A stretch of 64,000 nucleotides of DNA, taken from contig JAFYSH010000011.1 in NCBI GenBank assembly GCA_017546605.1, positions 1 to 64,000 on the forward strand, in the 5' to 3' direction. Numbering within the stretch: the stretch's first letter is position 1; each line of letters begins with the position of its first letter. The translations under genes and the position numbers were made by a program. The notes under the pieces were generated by a model, which did not search any database, was not told the DNA's origin, and worked only from the letters and a program-made list of their open reading frames with translations. Of this stretch, positions 17,723 to 25,228 are shown in pieces. Source of the DNA: Bacteroidales bacterium (GTDB lineage Bacteria > Bacteroidota > Bacteroidia > Bacteroidales > UBA932).

Positions 17723-18751
17723 ATGAACGCAAAGATTGAAAAATTGTTGCAGGAGATCGCTGGTCTGAGCGCACAGAAAGCGCAGGACTTGGAAGAGATC
17801 CGGACCCGTTTGTTGGGAAAGAAAGGAGATATTACCCGTTTGTTTGAGGATTTCAGAACAGTCTCTCCGGAACAAAAGAGAGAGTTTGGTCAGAAACTCA
17901 ATGCACTCAAGCAGGCCGCAACTGAAAAAATAGAACAGCTGAAAGAACAGTTGGAAGCAGCGGGAACAGCCCATCAGGCATCCTTTGATGCAACCAAGCC
18001 GGGCGATGTTCAAGAATTGGGTACACGTCACCCGATTTCCATTACCCGTGAAGAGATCATTTCAATCTTCAAGAAGTTTGGATATGCCTTGGCCGAGGGT
18101 CCTGAGATCGAAGATGACTGGCACGTGTTTGGAGCCTTGAACTTCCCGCCGGAGCACCCGGCCCGCGATATGCAAGATACGTTCTTTGTCTCGCCGGGAG
18201 GTGATAATCCCATCTTGTTGCGTACGCATACCAGTTCGGTTCAGGTGCGTTCGATGGAAAAAATGCCGGTTCCGATTCGCATCATTTGCCCGGGTCGTGT
18301 GTTCCGGAACGAGGCCATCTCTGCCCGTGCTCACTGTATTTTTCACCAAGTAGAGGGCTTGTACATTGATAAAGGAGTTTCTTTTGCGGATATGAAGCAG
18401 GCCATCCTTCTTTTTGCCAAAGAAATGTTTGGTGAGCAAAGTCAAATTCGGATGCGCCCTTCTTATTTTCCTTTTACGGAACCGAGTGCAGAAGTGGATG
18501 TAAGCTGTAATATTTGTGGAGGTAAAGGTTGTAACATCTGCAAAGGAACCGGTTGGTTGGAAATCATGGGCTGTGGTATGGTCGATCCCAATGTTTTGGA
18601 AGCTTGCGGTATCGATAGTAAAGAATACAGCGGCTTTGCCTTCGGTATGGGGATTGAACGGATCGCCATGTTGAAGTGGCAAGTCAAAGATTTGCGCCAT
18701 TATTTTGAAAATGATGTGCGGTTTTTGCGGGAATTTGAGACAGCGATGTAG
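17723..18751 (+). CDS. pheS: Phenylalanine--tRNA ligase alpha subunit
   Basis: PheS forms the heterotetramer that charges tRNA-Phe. The 342 residues start with an N-terminal coiled coil (MNAKIEKLLQEIAGLSAQK; about 1-90), which binds tRNA. The class II catalytic core carries motif 2 (PGRVFRNEAISARAHCIFHQVEG), FTEPSAEVDV and the C-terminal motif 3 FGMGIERIAMLKW. A small Cys cluster (CNICGGKGCNICKGTGW) near residue 260 is seen in many bacterial PheS proteins. The beta subunit gene is not adjacent. The start at 17723 is set by the -7 box at 17691-17698. The tRNA-Gly gene follows 76 bp later under its own promoter. Confidence 0.97.
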   Translation: MNAKIEKLLQEIAGLSAQKAQDLEEIRTRLLGKKGDITRLFEDFRTVSPEQKREFGQKLNALKQAATEKIEQLKEQLEAAGTAHQASFDATKPGDVQELGTRHPISITREEIISIFKKFGYALAEGPEIEDDWHVFGALNFPPEHPARDMQDTFFVSPGGDNPILLRTHTSSVQVRSMEKMPVPIRIICPGRVFRNEAISARAHCIFHQVEGLYIDKGVSFADMKQAILLFAKEMFGEQSQIRMRPSYFPFTEPSAEVDVSCNICGGKGCNICKGTGWLEIMGCGMVDPNVLEACGIDSKEYSGFAFGMGIERIAMLKWQVKDLRHYFENDVRFLREFETAM

Positions 18752-18786
18752 ATTTTTTTAAAATTTTCAAAAAAAGTGCAGAAAAA

Positions 18787-18817
18787 TTTGGATTGTTAAA
18801 ATTTATACCTACCTTTG
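18787..18817 (+). promoter_or_regulatory. Promoter of tRNA-Gly
   Basis: TTTG (18787-18790), a 19-bp spacer and TACCTTTG (18810-18817) are followed by CAATCCC. The tRNA 5' end is only 11 bases after the box. The tRNA-Leu and tRNA-Glu promoters share this layout. Confidence 0.7.
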
Positions 18818-18827
18818 CAATCCCAAC

Positions 18828-18900
18828 GCGGAAATAGCTCAGTTGGTAGAGCACAACCTTGCCAAGGTTGGGGTCGCGAGTTCGAGCCTCGTTTTCCGCT
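18828..18900 (+). tRNA. tRNA-Gly (GCC)
   Basis: The 73-nt cloverleaf has acceptor stem GCGGAAA/TTTCCGC, D-loop AGCTCAGTTGGTAGAGC, and anticodon stem-loop CAACC-TTGCCAA-GGTTG with anticodon GCC at 18861-18863. The T-arm contains GTTCGAG. CCA is not encoded. A terminator follows 6 bases later. Confidence 0.95.
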
Positions 18901-18906
18901 CTGCAA

Positions 18907-18937
18907 GACTTCAGATAAAAATCTGGAGTCTTTTTTT
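18907..18937 (+). terminator. Terminator of tRNA-Gly
   Basis: A 10-bp stem GACTTCAGAT/ATCTGGAGTC with one G-U pair and an AAAA loop is followed by seven T residues. Confidence 0.85.
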
Positions 18938-18969
18938 ATGTCTCAGCAGGTGCGTCTCTGAAATTTTGC

Positions 18970-18977
18970 TAAATTTG
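18970..18977 (+). promoter_or_regulatory. -7 promoter box for the NfeD/SPFH operon
   Basis: The plus strand reads TAAATTTG, 24 bases upstream of the NfeD-like ATG. Confidence 0.5.
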
Positions 18978-19001
18978 TAGGGATCTAAAAAAAGAATACC
19001 T

Positions 19002-19436
19002 ATGGAAGTTTGGCACATATGGGTAATTATCGCCCTTATTTTTGTTATTATTGAGATTTTTACAACCGGATTTGCAGTGATGTGTATATCCGTTGGATGT
19101 CTTTTTGGAGCTGTGGCTTCTTCGATGGATTTTGAATTGAAATGGCAGTTGTTAGCCTTTGCGGCGGGTACGGCTTTGGCCTTTCTGACGATCCGTCCGA
19201 TTGTATGCAAGTTGTTATACCGTAAAACAAAAGAGGTGAAGACCAACGTGGATGCGTTGATTGGACGTCGTGCTTTGGTGACCGAGCGGATTGATGGGGA
19301 GTTGCATCCGGGCCGTGTGAAGGTGGATGGCGATGATTGGAAAGCAATTTCCTCGGAGACAACGCCACTTGAGGTGGGTGAGCCCGTGGAAATCATTGCA
19401 ATCAATAGTGTGATTCTAACCGTTAAAAAATTATAG
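19002..19436 (+). CDS. NfeD-like membrane protein
   Basis: The product has 144 residues. Two or three N-terminal transmembrane segments (WVIIALIFVIIEIFTTGF; GCLFGAVASSM; LLAFAAGTALAFLTI; about residues 5-70) precede a C-terminal OB-fold domain (IGRRALVTERIDGELHPGRV, WKAISS, VGEPVEIIAINSVILTV). This is the short NfeD1b type, which partners membrane SPFH proteins. The partner gene starts 2 bp after this stop codon, supporting a joint role in membrane microdomain organisation. That role is inferred from the family. Confidence 0.88.
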   Translation: MEVWHIWVIIALIFVIIEIFTTGFAVMCISVGCLFGAVASSMDFELKWQLLAFAAGTALAFLTIRPIVCKLLYRKTKEVKTNVDALIGRRALVTERIDGELHPGRVKVDGDDWKAISSETTPLEVGEPVEIIAINSVILTVKKL

Positions 19437-19438
19437 TT

Positions 19439-20416
19439 ATGGGAGTATTGGTTATTTTTGGAATTATCGCAGCCATTGCGGTTCTTTACGTATTGGTAGG
19501 ATTTACCATCATCCAGCAATCAGAAACAAAGGTAGTGGAGCGCCTGGGTAAGTACAATCGGACGTTAACCTCCGGGATTAATTTTATTTTGCCGATCATC
19601 GATCAGGCTCGCTCGGTGTATTCGCGCATTGAACGCAACGGACCGAATGGGACCGTTGTTGTGACCCGTCTTTCTGATAAGATCGATCTTCGGGAGCAGG
19701 TGTATGACTTTCCGAAGCAAAGTGTGATTACCAAGGATAACGTTACAACCACCATCAATGCGTTGTTGTATTTCCAGATTGTGGATCCGGTCAAGGCGGT
19801 TTATGAGATTGACAACTTGCCCAATGCAATAGAGAAATTGACGCAAACCACGCTTCGGAATGTGATCGGTGAGTTGGAGTTGGACGAAACATTGACCTCG
19901 CGTGATACCATTAATTCCAAGTTGCGTGCTGTGTTGGATGACGCAACCAATAAATGGGGTGTGAAGGTAAATCGGGTCGAATTGCAGGATATTACGCCTC
20001 CCGAGTCGGTGCGTAGATCCATGGAACAGCAGATGCAGGCGGAACGGGAACGTCGTGCTAAGGTGCTTGAGGCTCGAGGTAGGAAAGAAGCGATGATTTT
20101 GCAGTCAGAAGGGGAAAAGGAATCCCAAATCAACCAGGCTGAAGCAGAACGACAAACTCAAATTTTGCGTGCGCAAGGGGAAGCGGATGCTCGCATTTTG
20201 CAAGCCACTGCGGAAGCAGAAGCGATTCGCAAGGTGGCCGATGCCATTGCTTCCACCAAAACAGATCCGGCTACGTATATGCTGGTGAATCGTTACATTG
20301 AAACTTTGAAAGAAGTTGCATCGGGTCAAGATACCAAGGTGGTTTATCTTCCCTATGAGTCCAGCAATATGATGAGTGCTCTAGGTGCATTGACCAATTT
20401 GGTGAAGAAGGATTAA
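19439..20416 (+). CDS. SPFH/Band 7 membrane protein (stomatin/paraslipin type)
   Basis: The 325 residues begin with a single transmembrane anchor (residues 2-25). The SPFH domain follows (VVERLGKYNRTLTSGINFILPIID; QVYDFPKQSVITKDNV; VDPVKAVYEIDN), ending with the conserved VKVNRVELQDITPPESV. The C-terminal half is an Ala/Glu/Arg/Gln-rich coiled coil (about 195-270) that drives oligomerisation. The family forms large membrane rings and scaffolds. It is encoded directly after its NfeD partner. The tnaA promoter overlaps its last codons. Confidence 0.93.
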   Translation: MGVLVIFGIIAAIAVLYVLVGFTIIQQSETKVVERLGKYNRTLTSGINFILPIIDQARSVYSRIERNGPNGTVVVTRLSDKIDLREQVYDFPKQSVITKDNVTTTINALLYFQIVDPVKAVYEIDNLPNAIEKLTQTTLRNVIGELELDETLTSRDTINSKLRAVLDDATNKWGVKVNRVELQDITPPESVRRSMEQQMQAERERRAKVLEARGRKEAMILQSEGEKESQINQAEAERQTQILRAQGEADARILQATAEAEAIRKVADAIASTKTDPATYMLVNRYIETLKEVASGQDTKVVYLPYESSNMMSALGALTNLVKKD

Positions 20417-20429
20417 ATTTGTACTTTTG
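20398..20429 (+). promoter_or_regulatory. Promoter of tnaA
   Basis: TTTG (20398-20401) lies 20 bp from TACTTTTG (20422-20429), a near-ideal Bacteroidota promoter. It overlaps the 3' end of the SPFH gene and predicts a leader of about 30 nt before ATG 20467. No TnaC-like leader peptide is visible. Confidence 0.65.
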
Positions 20430-20466
20430 TGGGATTAATCAAGCAATACAACTAAATTTTAATAAT

Positions 20467-21846
20467 ATGGAACTCCCTTTTGCAGAATCGTACAAGATTA
20501 AAATGGTAGAACCGCTTCGGAAATCTACCCGTGAAGAACGTGAAGAATGGATCAAAAATGCACACTATAACCTTTTTGGTCTGAAATCCAATCAAGTTTA
20601 CATTGACTGTATCACTGACTCTGGTACAGGTGCGATGAGCGACCGTCAATGGGCGGCTATGATGATGGGTGATGAAAGTTATGCTGGTGCATCTTCTTTC
20701 TTCCACCTCAAAGAAACCATCACTCGTATTACTGGTTTTGAACACATCATCCCGACGCACCAAGGCCGTGCTGCTGAAAACGTATTGTTCAGCTACTTGG
20801 TAAATGCTGGTGACATTGTTCCTGGTAACTCTCACTTTGATACAACAAAAGGTCACATCGAAGGCCGTGCTGCTTTTGCTGTTGACTGCACCATCGATGA
20901 GGCGAAAGACACTCAATTGGAATTGCCCTTCAAAGGTAATGTTGACTTGAAGAAATTGGAAAAAGTATTGGCAGAACAAGGTGAAAAAGTTCCTTTCATC
21001 ATTGTAACCATTACCAATAACACTGCTGGTGGTCAACCCGTATCTATGGAAAACCTCCGTGGTGTACGTGCATTGGCAGACAAATACAACAAACGCGTGG
21101 TATTTGACTCAGCTCGTTTTGTGGAAAATGCTTATTTCATCAAAACTCGTGAAGCTGGCTATGCTGATAAAACCATCAAAGAAATCTGCCTTGAAATGTT
21201 CTCATATGCAGATGGTATGACCATGTCTTCTAAGAAAGACGGTTTGGTAAATATGGGTGGTTTCATTGCAACTCGCCACGAAGAATGGTACGAAGGAGCT
21301 AAAGGTTTCTGTATCCGTTACGAAGGTTTCTTGACCTACGGTGGTATGAACGGTCGTGATATGGATGCTTTGGCAGTTGGTTTGGATGAAAATACCGAAT
21401 TGGACACCATCGAAACCCGTATCAAACAAGTACAATACTTGGCAGCTCGCTTGGATGAATTTGGAATTCCTTACCAACGCCCGGTAGGTGGTCACGCATT
21501 GTTTGTGGATGCATCTTTGGTATTGACCAACGTTCCGAAAGAAGAATTCCCCGCACAAACTTTGGCAATCGAATTGTACAAAGAAGCAGGTGTTCGCGGT
21601 TGCGAAATTGGTTACATCTTGGCTGACCGTGATCCGGTTACTCGTGAAAACCGCTTCGGTGGCTTGGATTTGTTGCGTTTGTGCATCGCACGCCGTACTT
21701 ACACCAACAACCACATGGACGTGATTGCAGTGGCTTTGAAAAATGTTTACGACCGTCGTAACGAAATCAAACACGGTTACAAGATCGTTTGGGAAGCTCC
21801 CTTGCTCCGTCACTTCACTGTGAAATTGGCACCGGTTGAAGAATAA
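20467..21846 (+). CDS. tnaA: Tryptophanase
   Basis: The PLP enzyme splits tryptophan into indole, pyruvate and ammonia. The 459 residues show TDSGTGAMSDRQWAAMMMGDE near 55, PTHQGRAAEN near 100, FDTTKGH near 135, TNNTAGGQPVS near 190, DSARFVENAYFIK near 215 and the PLP-lysine motif MSSKKDG (about 253-259). Tyrosine phenol-lyase is the close relative. It is disfavoured because the aspartate of FDTTKGH and the isoleucine of CEIGYIL match tryptophanase, where tyrosine phenol-lyase has Thr and Arg. ATG 20467 (MELPFAESYK) fits known Bacteroidota starts. Codon bias suggests high expression. A hairpin terminator follows. Confidence 0.92.
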   Translation: MELPFAESYKIKMVEPLRKSTREEREEWIKNAHYNLFGLKSNQVYIDCITDSGTGAMSDRQWAAMMMGDESYAGASSFFHLKETITRITGFEHIIPTHQGRAAENVLFSYLVNAGDIVPGNSHFDTTKGHIEGRAAFAVDCTIDEAKDTQLELPFKGNVDLKKLEKVLAEQGEKVPFIIVTITNNTAGGQPVSMENLRGVRALADKYNKRVVFDSARFVENAYFIKTREAGYADKTIKEICLEMFSYADGMTMSSKKDGLVNMGGFIATRHEEWYEGAKGFCIRYEGFLTYGGMNGRDMDALAVGLDENTELDTIETRIKQVQYLAARLDEFGIPYQRPVGGHALFVDASLVLTNVPKEEFPAQTLAIELYKEAGVRGCEIGYILADRDPVTRENRFGGLDLLRLCIARRTYTNNHMDVIAVALKNVYDRRNEIKHGYKIVWEAPLLRHFTVKLAPVEE

Positions 21847-21866
21847 TCCAACCCGATAATAAACTA

Positions 21867-21916
21867 AAAAGAGGGTGACTAAAAAGTCAGATTTGACTGA
21901 TTAGTCACTCTCTTTT
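21867..21916 (+). terminator. Terminator hairpin after tnaA; repeat family copy 2
   Basis: A stem of about 20 bp (GAGGGTGACTAAAAAGTCA against TGACTGATTAGTCACTCTC, loop GATT) is flanked by A- and T-runs, so it could end transcripts in either direction. It shares GACTAAAAAGTC and flanking bases with the hairpin at 1635-1680. Confidence 0.75.
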
Positions 21917-22047
21917 CATTTTTATATTGCACTGCTATCCTCCCTCTATCCTTAAAAGTGTGCTCCGGAAGGAATGTTGTCAAATTTTTCGTATCTTTAG
22001 CAAATCTTTGAATTTGATATCTATACATAATTTAAGACCACGATACT

Positions 22048-23598
22048 ATGGAAAAGAGATTTTATTCAAAAGGTGCAAAGATTCATTTTTTCACCTGTTT
22101 AGTTACGCTCGTAGTAACTGTGGGTATTCTGTTGGTAAATTGGATGACCAATGATAACAGTGCCCCTCGCAATCCGGATAAAGTCAAGCTTGAAAAATCA
22201 GCAACATTGCGGGTAAGGGTGGATAATGAGGATGTTGAAGTCCATGTAAAGAAAGGCAGTGAAATCAAGATTCTGGGAGTTAGAAAGGGAACGATGTTAA
22301 TCCCTGAACGAGTTTGGGTGGAGCTTGAAGATGGTTCGAGAGGTTATATCTATTGTACTGATTTTGATCTTGAATACACGGCACTGGTCAAAGATGAGAA
22401 AGCTCCTATTCCTGTCAAGGTAAAGGGTCTCGAGAAAGATAAAATGGTCTGCGAGTTCGAGGATGGGACCGTTAAGAATTTGCATTGTGATGATGTTATT
22501 CCTCAGTGGCCCGATTCGTGGGACTTTGAGTATTTGAGCACCGGTACTTATAGCTCATATATGTCTAAAGAAAAATTCGAGAGAAAGTACATCGGATCAA
22601 CATTGGAGGAGAACGATAAGCGAATGGTGCCTGCGCGTTATGTCGTCAGAAAAGGAAATCAGACATACGCGTTCTATCCGATGTATATTCTTAATACTAC
22701 CAATGGTATGAGGTATACTCCTACCGTTGTGTACGATGAGTCGGGTAAGGCTACGTCTTACATCAACGAGGATTCGAAGAAGCGGGCCAAGTTCTTTTTG
22801 AAGACAATGCCACTGGTCGGCGCGACAGTTGATAATCCATTCTGTCACAGTTTGATTCAGGGTTCGATGTATGACTTGTTGCCAGCAACGAAGAACAATC
22901 CAACGATTGTTAAAAAAATCTTGGGTTGGTTGGTGATGGTGGTTTATCTGGTGTTCGTTATCATCTGGTTCTATGTTACTCCGATGATTCCTGTTTTGCT
23001 GATCGGCGTGCTGATGCATTATCGTAAGGTGTTCTACTTTTTGAGCAATAGGGTTTTGTCGGTTTTGATGCTCACGCTTACAGTGGTTTGTACTTATTTG
23101 TGGGGCGTCCTGCTTTTAGGTTGGGGTATCATGTGGTTGTTTTTGCTTCCCCTTCCGTTTGTTGCCTTATTCTTCTACGGTTTTGCAAGTGCTCCGTTGG
23201 ATCCGTACATTCCCAGTGGAAGGTGTGTCAGCTGTCGTCGTATTGAATCCATGAAATTTGTGGATTCTGTTTATGACCACGAATATAAGCAATGGAGTCA
23301 AGAGAAAGAATTTGCCAGAACATTAAACTCGAAGACCCATCGTTGGCAGACCTGGACGCAAATTACCAGGACCTATTCGGATGGGAGAAAATCAAGTTGG
23401 AAGGAGAACGTACAGGATCATAAATCCACGACAGAGACGAACCTCTTTAATGATTACAACGTCCTTTACAATGTGTCGGTGTATAAAAATAACTACTCAT
23501 GCTGTGTTTGTGGCCAACATGAGCACAATATGTCGAACAAATACACAGAGCTTGAAAGGAAGTACCAGGGTTCTCACACGGAGACTCGCACGTATTAA
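22048..23598 (+). CDS. Unrecognised membrane protein with SH3-like N-domain and paired CxxC sites
   Basis: I do not recognise this 516-residue protein. One N-terminal transmembrane helix (about 14-32) precedes an SH3-like beta-rich segment (LRVRVDNEDVEVHVKKGSE, VWVELEDGSRGYIYC; about 50-105). A second beta-rich region runs to about 280. Three closely spaced hydrophobic helices follow (about 290-390: LGWLVMVVYLVFVIIWFYV, VLSVLMLTLTVVCTYLWGV, MWLFLLPLPFVALFFYGFA). The soluble tail contains RCVSCRR (about 397) and YSCCVCGQHEHN (about 488). These two CxxC sites could bind one zinc ion or form disulfides. Base composition and codon use look less biased than in tnaA, consistent with an accessory gene. 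A terminator precedes it and another follows, so it stands alone. Confidence 0.8.
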   Translation: MEKRFYSKGAKIHFFTCLVTLVVTVGILLVNWMTNDNSAPRNPDKVKLEKSATLRVRVDNEDVEVHVKKGSEIKILGVRKGTMLIPERVWVELEDGSRGYIYCTDFDLEYTALVKDEKAPIPVKVKGLEKDKMVCEFEDGTVKNLHCDDVIPQWPDSWDFEYLSTGTYSSYMSKEKFERKYIGSTLEENDKRMVPARYVVRKGNQTYAFYPMYILNTTNGMRYTPTVVYDESGKATSYINEDSKKRAKFFLKTMPLVGATVDNPFCHSLIQGSMYDLLPATKNNPTIVKKILGWLVMVVYLVFVIIWFYVTPMIPVLLIGVLMHYRKVFYFLSNRVLSVLMLTLTVVCTYLWGVLLLGWGIMWLFLLPLPFVALFFYGFASAPLDPYIPSGRCVSCRRIESMKFVDSVYDHEYKQWSQEKEFARTLNSKTHRWQTWTQITRTYSDGRKSSWKENVQDHKSTTETNLFNDYNVLYNVSVYKNNYSCCVCGQHEHNMSNKYTELERKYQGSHTETRTY

Positions 23599-23622
23599 TG
23601 AAGACTTGTTCGGAAACAAAAT

Positions 23623-23660
23623 AAAGCCTGATAAAAGCATAGCTTGTTATCAGGCTTTTG
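23623..23660. terminator. Bidirectional terminator between the unknown membrane gene and tRNA-Leu
   Basis: A perfect 12-bp stem AAAGCCTGATAA/TTATCAGGCTTT with a 12-base loop has T-rich sequence on one side and A-rich sequence on the other. It serves the plus-strand gene and the convergent tRNA-Leu. Confidence 0.85.
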
Positions 23661-23693
23661 TGTAATTGGACAATTCTAGAGAACTGTCCAAAG

Positions 23694-23779
23694 TGCTCCG
23701 GACGGGAATCGAACCCGTACGGGCATTGCTGCCCACAGGATTTTAAGTCCTGCGTGTCTACCTATTCCACCACCAGAGC
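23694..23779 (-). tRNA. tRNA-Leu (TAA)
   Basis: The 86-nt class II tRNA has acceptor stem GCTCTGG/CCGGAGC and D-arm GTGGAATAGGTAGACAC. Its anticodon stem-loop is CAGGA-CTTAAAA-TCCTG with anticodon TAA (23745-23743). A long variable arm (GGGCAGCAATGCCC) and T-loop GTTCGATTC follow. CCA is not encoded. Confidence 0.95.
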
Positions 23780-23792
23780 CCCGAAGGGACTG

Positions 23793-23824
23793 CAAAGTTA
23801 TGGATTATTCGCAGATTTCCAAAA
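23793..23824 (-). promoter_or_regulatory. Promoter of tRNA-Leu
   Basis: On the minus strand TTTG (23823-23820), a 19-bp spacer and TAACTTTG (23800-23793) are followed by CAGTCCC. The promoter begins directly after the stop codon of the TolC-like gene. Confidence 0.65.
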
Positions 23825-25228
23825 TTAAGGCTGTTTCTTACGAATGCGTCCCGTGTAGGTGGTAACGGCATTCCGGTAGGCAATCTTTGCTTCCAGATGT
23901 GCTTCTTTGGCTTGTTGGAGCAAGGCTTGTGATTGCAATAGTTCTGCCAGGGTAATGAGTCCGACTTGGTAGTGATGACTTTGGTCGTCCCAAGTCTTTT
24001 CGGCCAAAGTAAGGTTTTCTTCCGCAAGGATGAGTTCATCCCATGAGCTGGTTACTTCCAGCCATAATTGCCGAATCTGCAGCAGGAGTTGTTGGGCGAG
24101 GTATTCTTTGTTGTTTTTGGCTTGCTGCAGTAAGTAGTCTTGTCGTTTCACTTTTTGCGAGACAGCGCCCCAGTCTGACAAAGGGATTTGGATCATGGCG
24201 TAGGCACTACCGTTCAAATCTCCATGTATTGCTTGGCTGTATCCATAGTTTGCTCCGATGACTACTTGGGGAAGTGCCTCTCCCAGCGTCTGCCGTTTTT
24301 CTAATGTCCTAGCGACGATGGATAGGTTTAATAACTCCATTTCTTCCAGGTTGTTGACAATTTCTTCCTCGGGGAGGTAGATCGTACTGGGCGGTTGGAG
24401 TGTTTCAAATTTAGGGCTCAAGTGGATGTGGTCAATGTGTGGAGCCGAGTGGGTATTCGTCGTCTGTAGGAGGGTGAATTCTTGCCCAATGAGGTTGAAA
24501 AGGTCCATCTTTGCCAGTCGGATACTCTGTTTTAGTTTGCTGAGTCCTTGTTGTATTTCTCCTTGTCTGAGTTGTGTCTGCAGTAAATCGGTTTTCAATT
24601 TTAGACCGGATTCAACAGCCGTTTGGATATACCCCTCGAGGGTGTCGATCAATTCTTGCAGTTGCTGCAAGGTTTGCTCTTTTTCCAGCAAGAAGAGGAT
24701 TGTATTGTATTTTTCTTGCACGGTTTCCAGGCTGGTGCGTTGCTGGATGATGGATTGCAGTGCTGCAATTTGTTCTCCCAGATGGGCCAGACGATTGCCA
24801 GTGACGATGCGTCCTCCGGCATAGAGGGGCTGTGAAATCATCAATTGCGCAGCGTATCCGTATCGCAGAGCTTCAAAACGGGTGTTGATGCCAAGTTGGG
24901 GTGCAAAATGATTTACCAGCGATTGCAGTTGCGTGGTGAAAGGACTGGGTCCCAATATGTCTTCCAAGGTGATTTTCAGCATGGGGTGTAAGGACCAGAG
25001 CCCCAGGGCAGTGATGGATACATTGGGAAAGTAATGGGATAGGGCTTCTTGTCGTTGAGCATGTGCTGCAAGCACTTCCAATTGGGCGTTCTTGATGGCG
25101 GGATCGTTTTGTTGTGCCATTTGCTGGCAATCGGATAAACTCAACAACACGGTGGTGTCAGTGGACTGCCCCATCAGCAAGAGAGGAAGGGTAAGTCCAA
25201 TGACCAGTAAGTATATTTTTCTTTTCAT
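23825..25228 (-). CDS. TolC-like outer-membrane efflux channel
   Basis: The product has 467 residues. A signal peptide (about 1-20, ending LLMGQ) precedes two TolC repeats, each a long helical hairpin plus beta strands. Visible elements are LSLSDCQQMAQQNDPAIKNA near 30, AAQLMISQPLYAGGRI near 120, helical Leu/Gln-rich blocks, SAYAMIQIPLSDWGAVSQKVKRQ near 345, and YQVGLITLAELLQSQALLQQA near 435. This is the outer-membrane exit duct of the tripartite pump. ATG 25228 overlaps the RND gene stop (ATGA), which fixes the start and implies translational coupling. An upstream in-frame ATG at 25345 would lie inside the RND gene. Confidence 0.92.
   Translation of the reverse strand: MKRKIYLLVIGLTLPLLLMGQSTDTTVLLSLSDCQQMAQQNDPAIKNAQLEVLAAHAQRQEALSHYFPNVSITALGLWSLHPMLKITLEDILGPSPFTTQLQSLVNHFAPQLGINTRFEALRYGYAAQLMISQPLYAGGRIVTGNRLAHLGEQIAALQSIIQQRTSLETVQEKYNTILFLLEKEQTLQQLQELIDTLEGYIQTAVESGLKLKTDLLQTQLRQGEIQQGLSKLKQSIRLAKMDLFNLIGQEFTLLQTTNTHSAPHIDHIHLSPKFETLQPPSTIYLPEEEIVNNLEEMELLNLSIVARTLEKRQTLGEALPQVVIGANYGYSQAIHGDLNGSAYAMIQIPLSDWGAVSQKVKRQDYLLQQAKNNKEYLAQQLLLQIRQLWLEVTSSWDELILAEENLTLAEKTWDDQSHHYQVGLITLAELLQSQALLQQAKEAHLEAKIAYRNAVTTYTGRIRKKQP

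Noticed and set aside
20467..21846. Tyrosine phenol-lyase as identity of the PLP lyase
   Set aside because: The Asp of FDTTKGH and the Ile in the CEIG segment match tryptophanase; tyrosine phenol-lyase carries Thr and Arg at these places.
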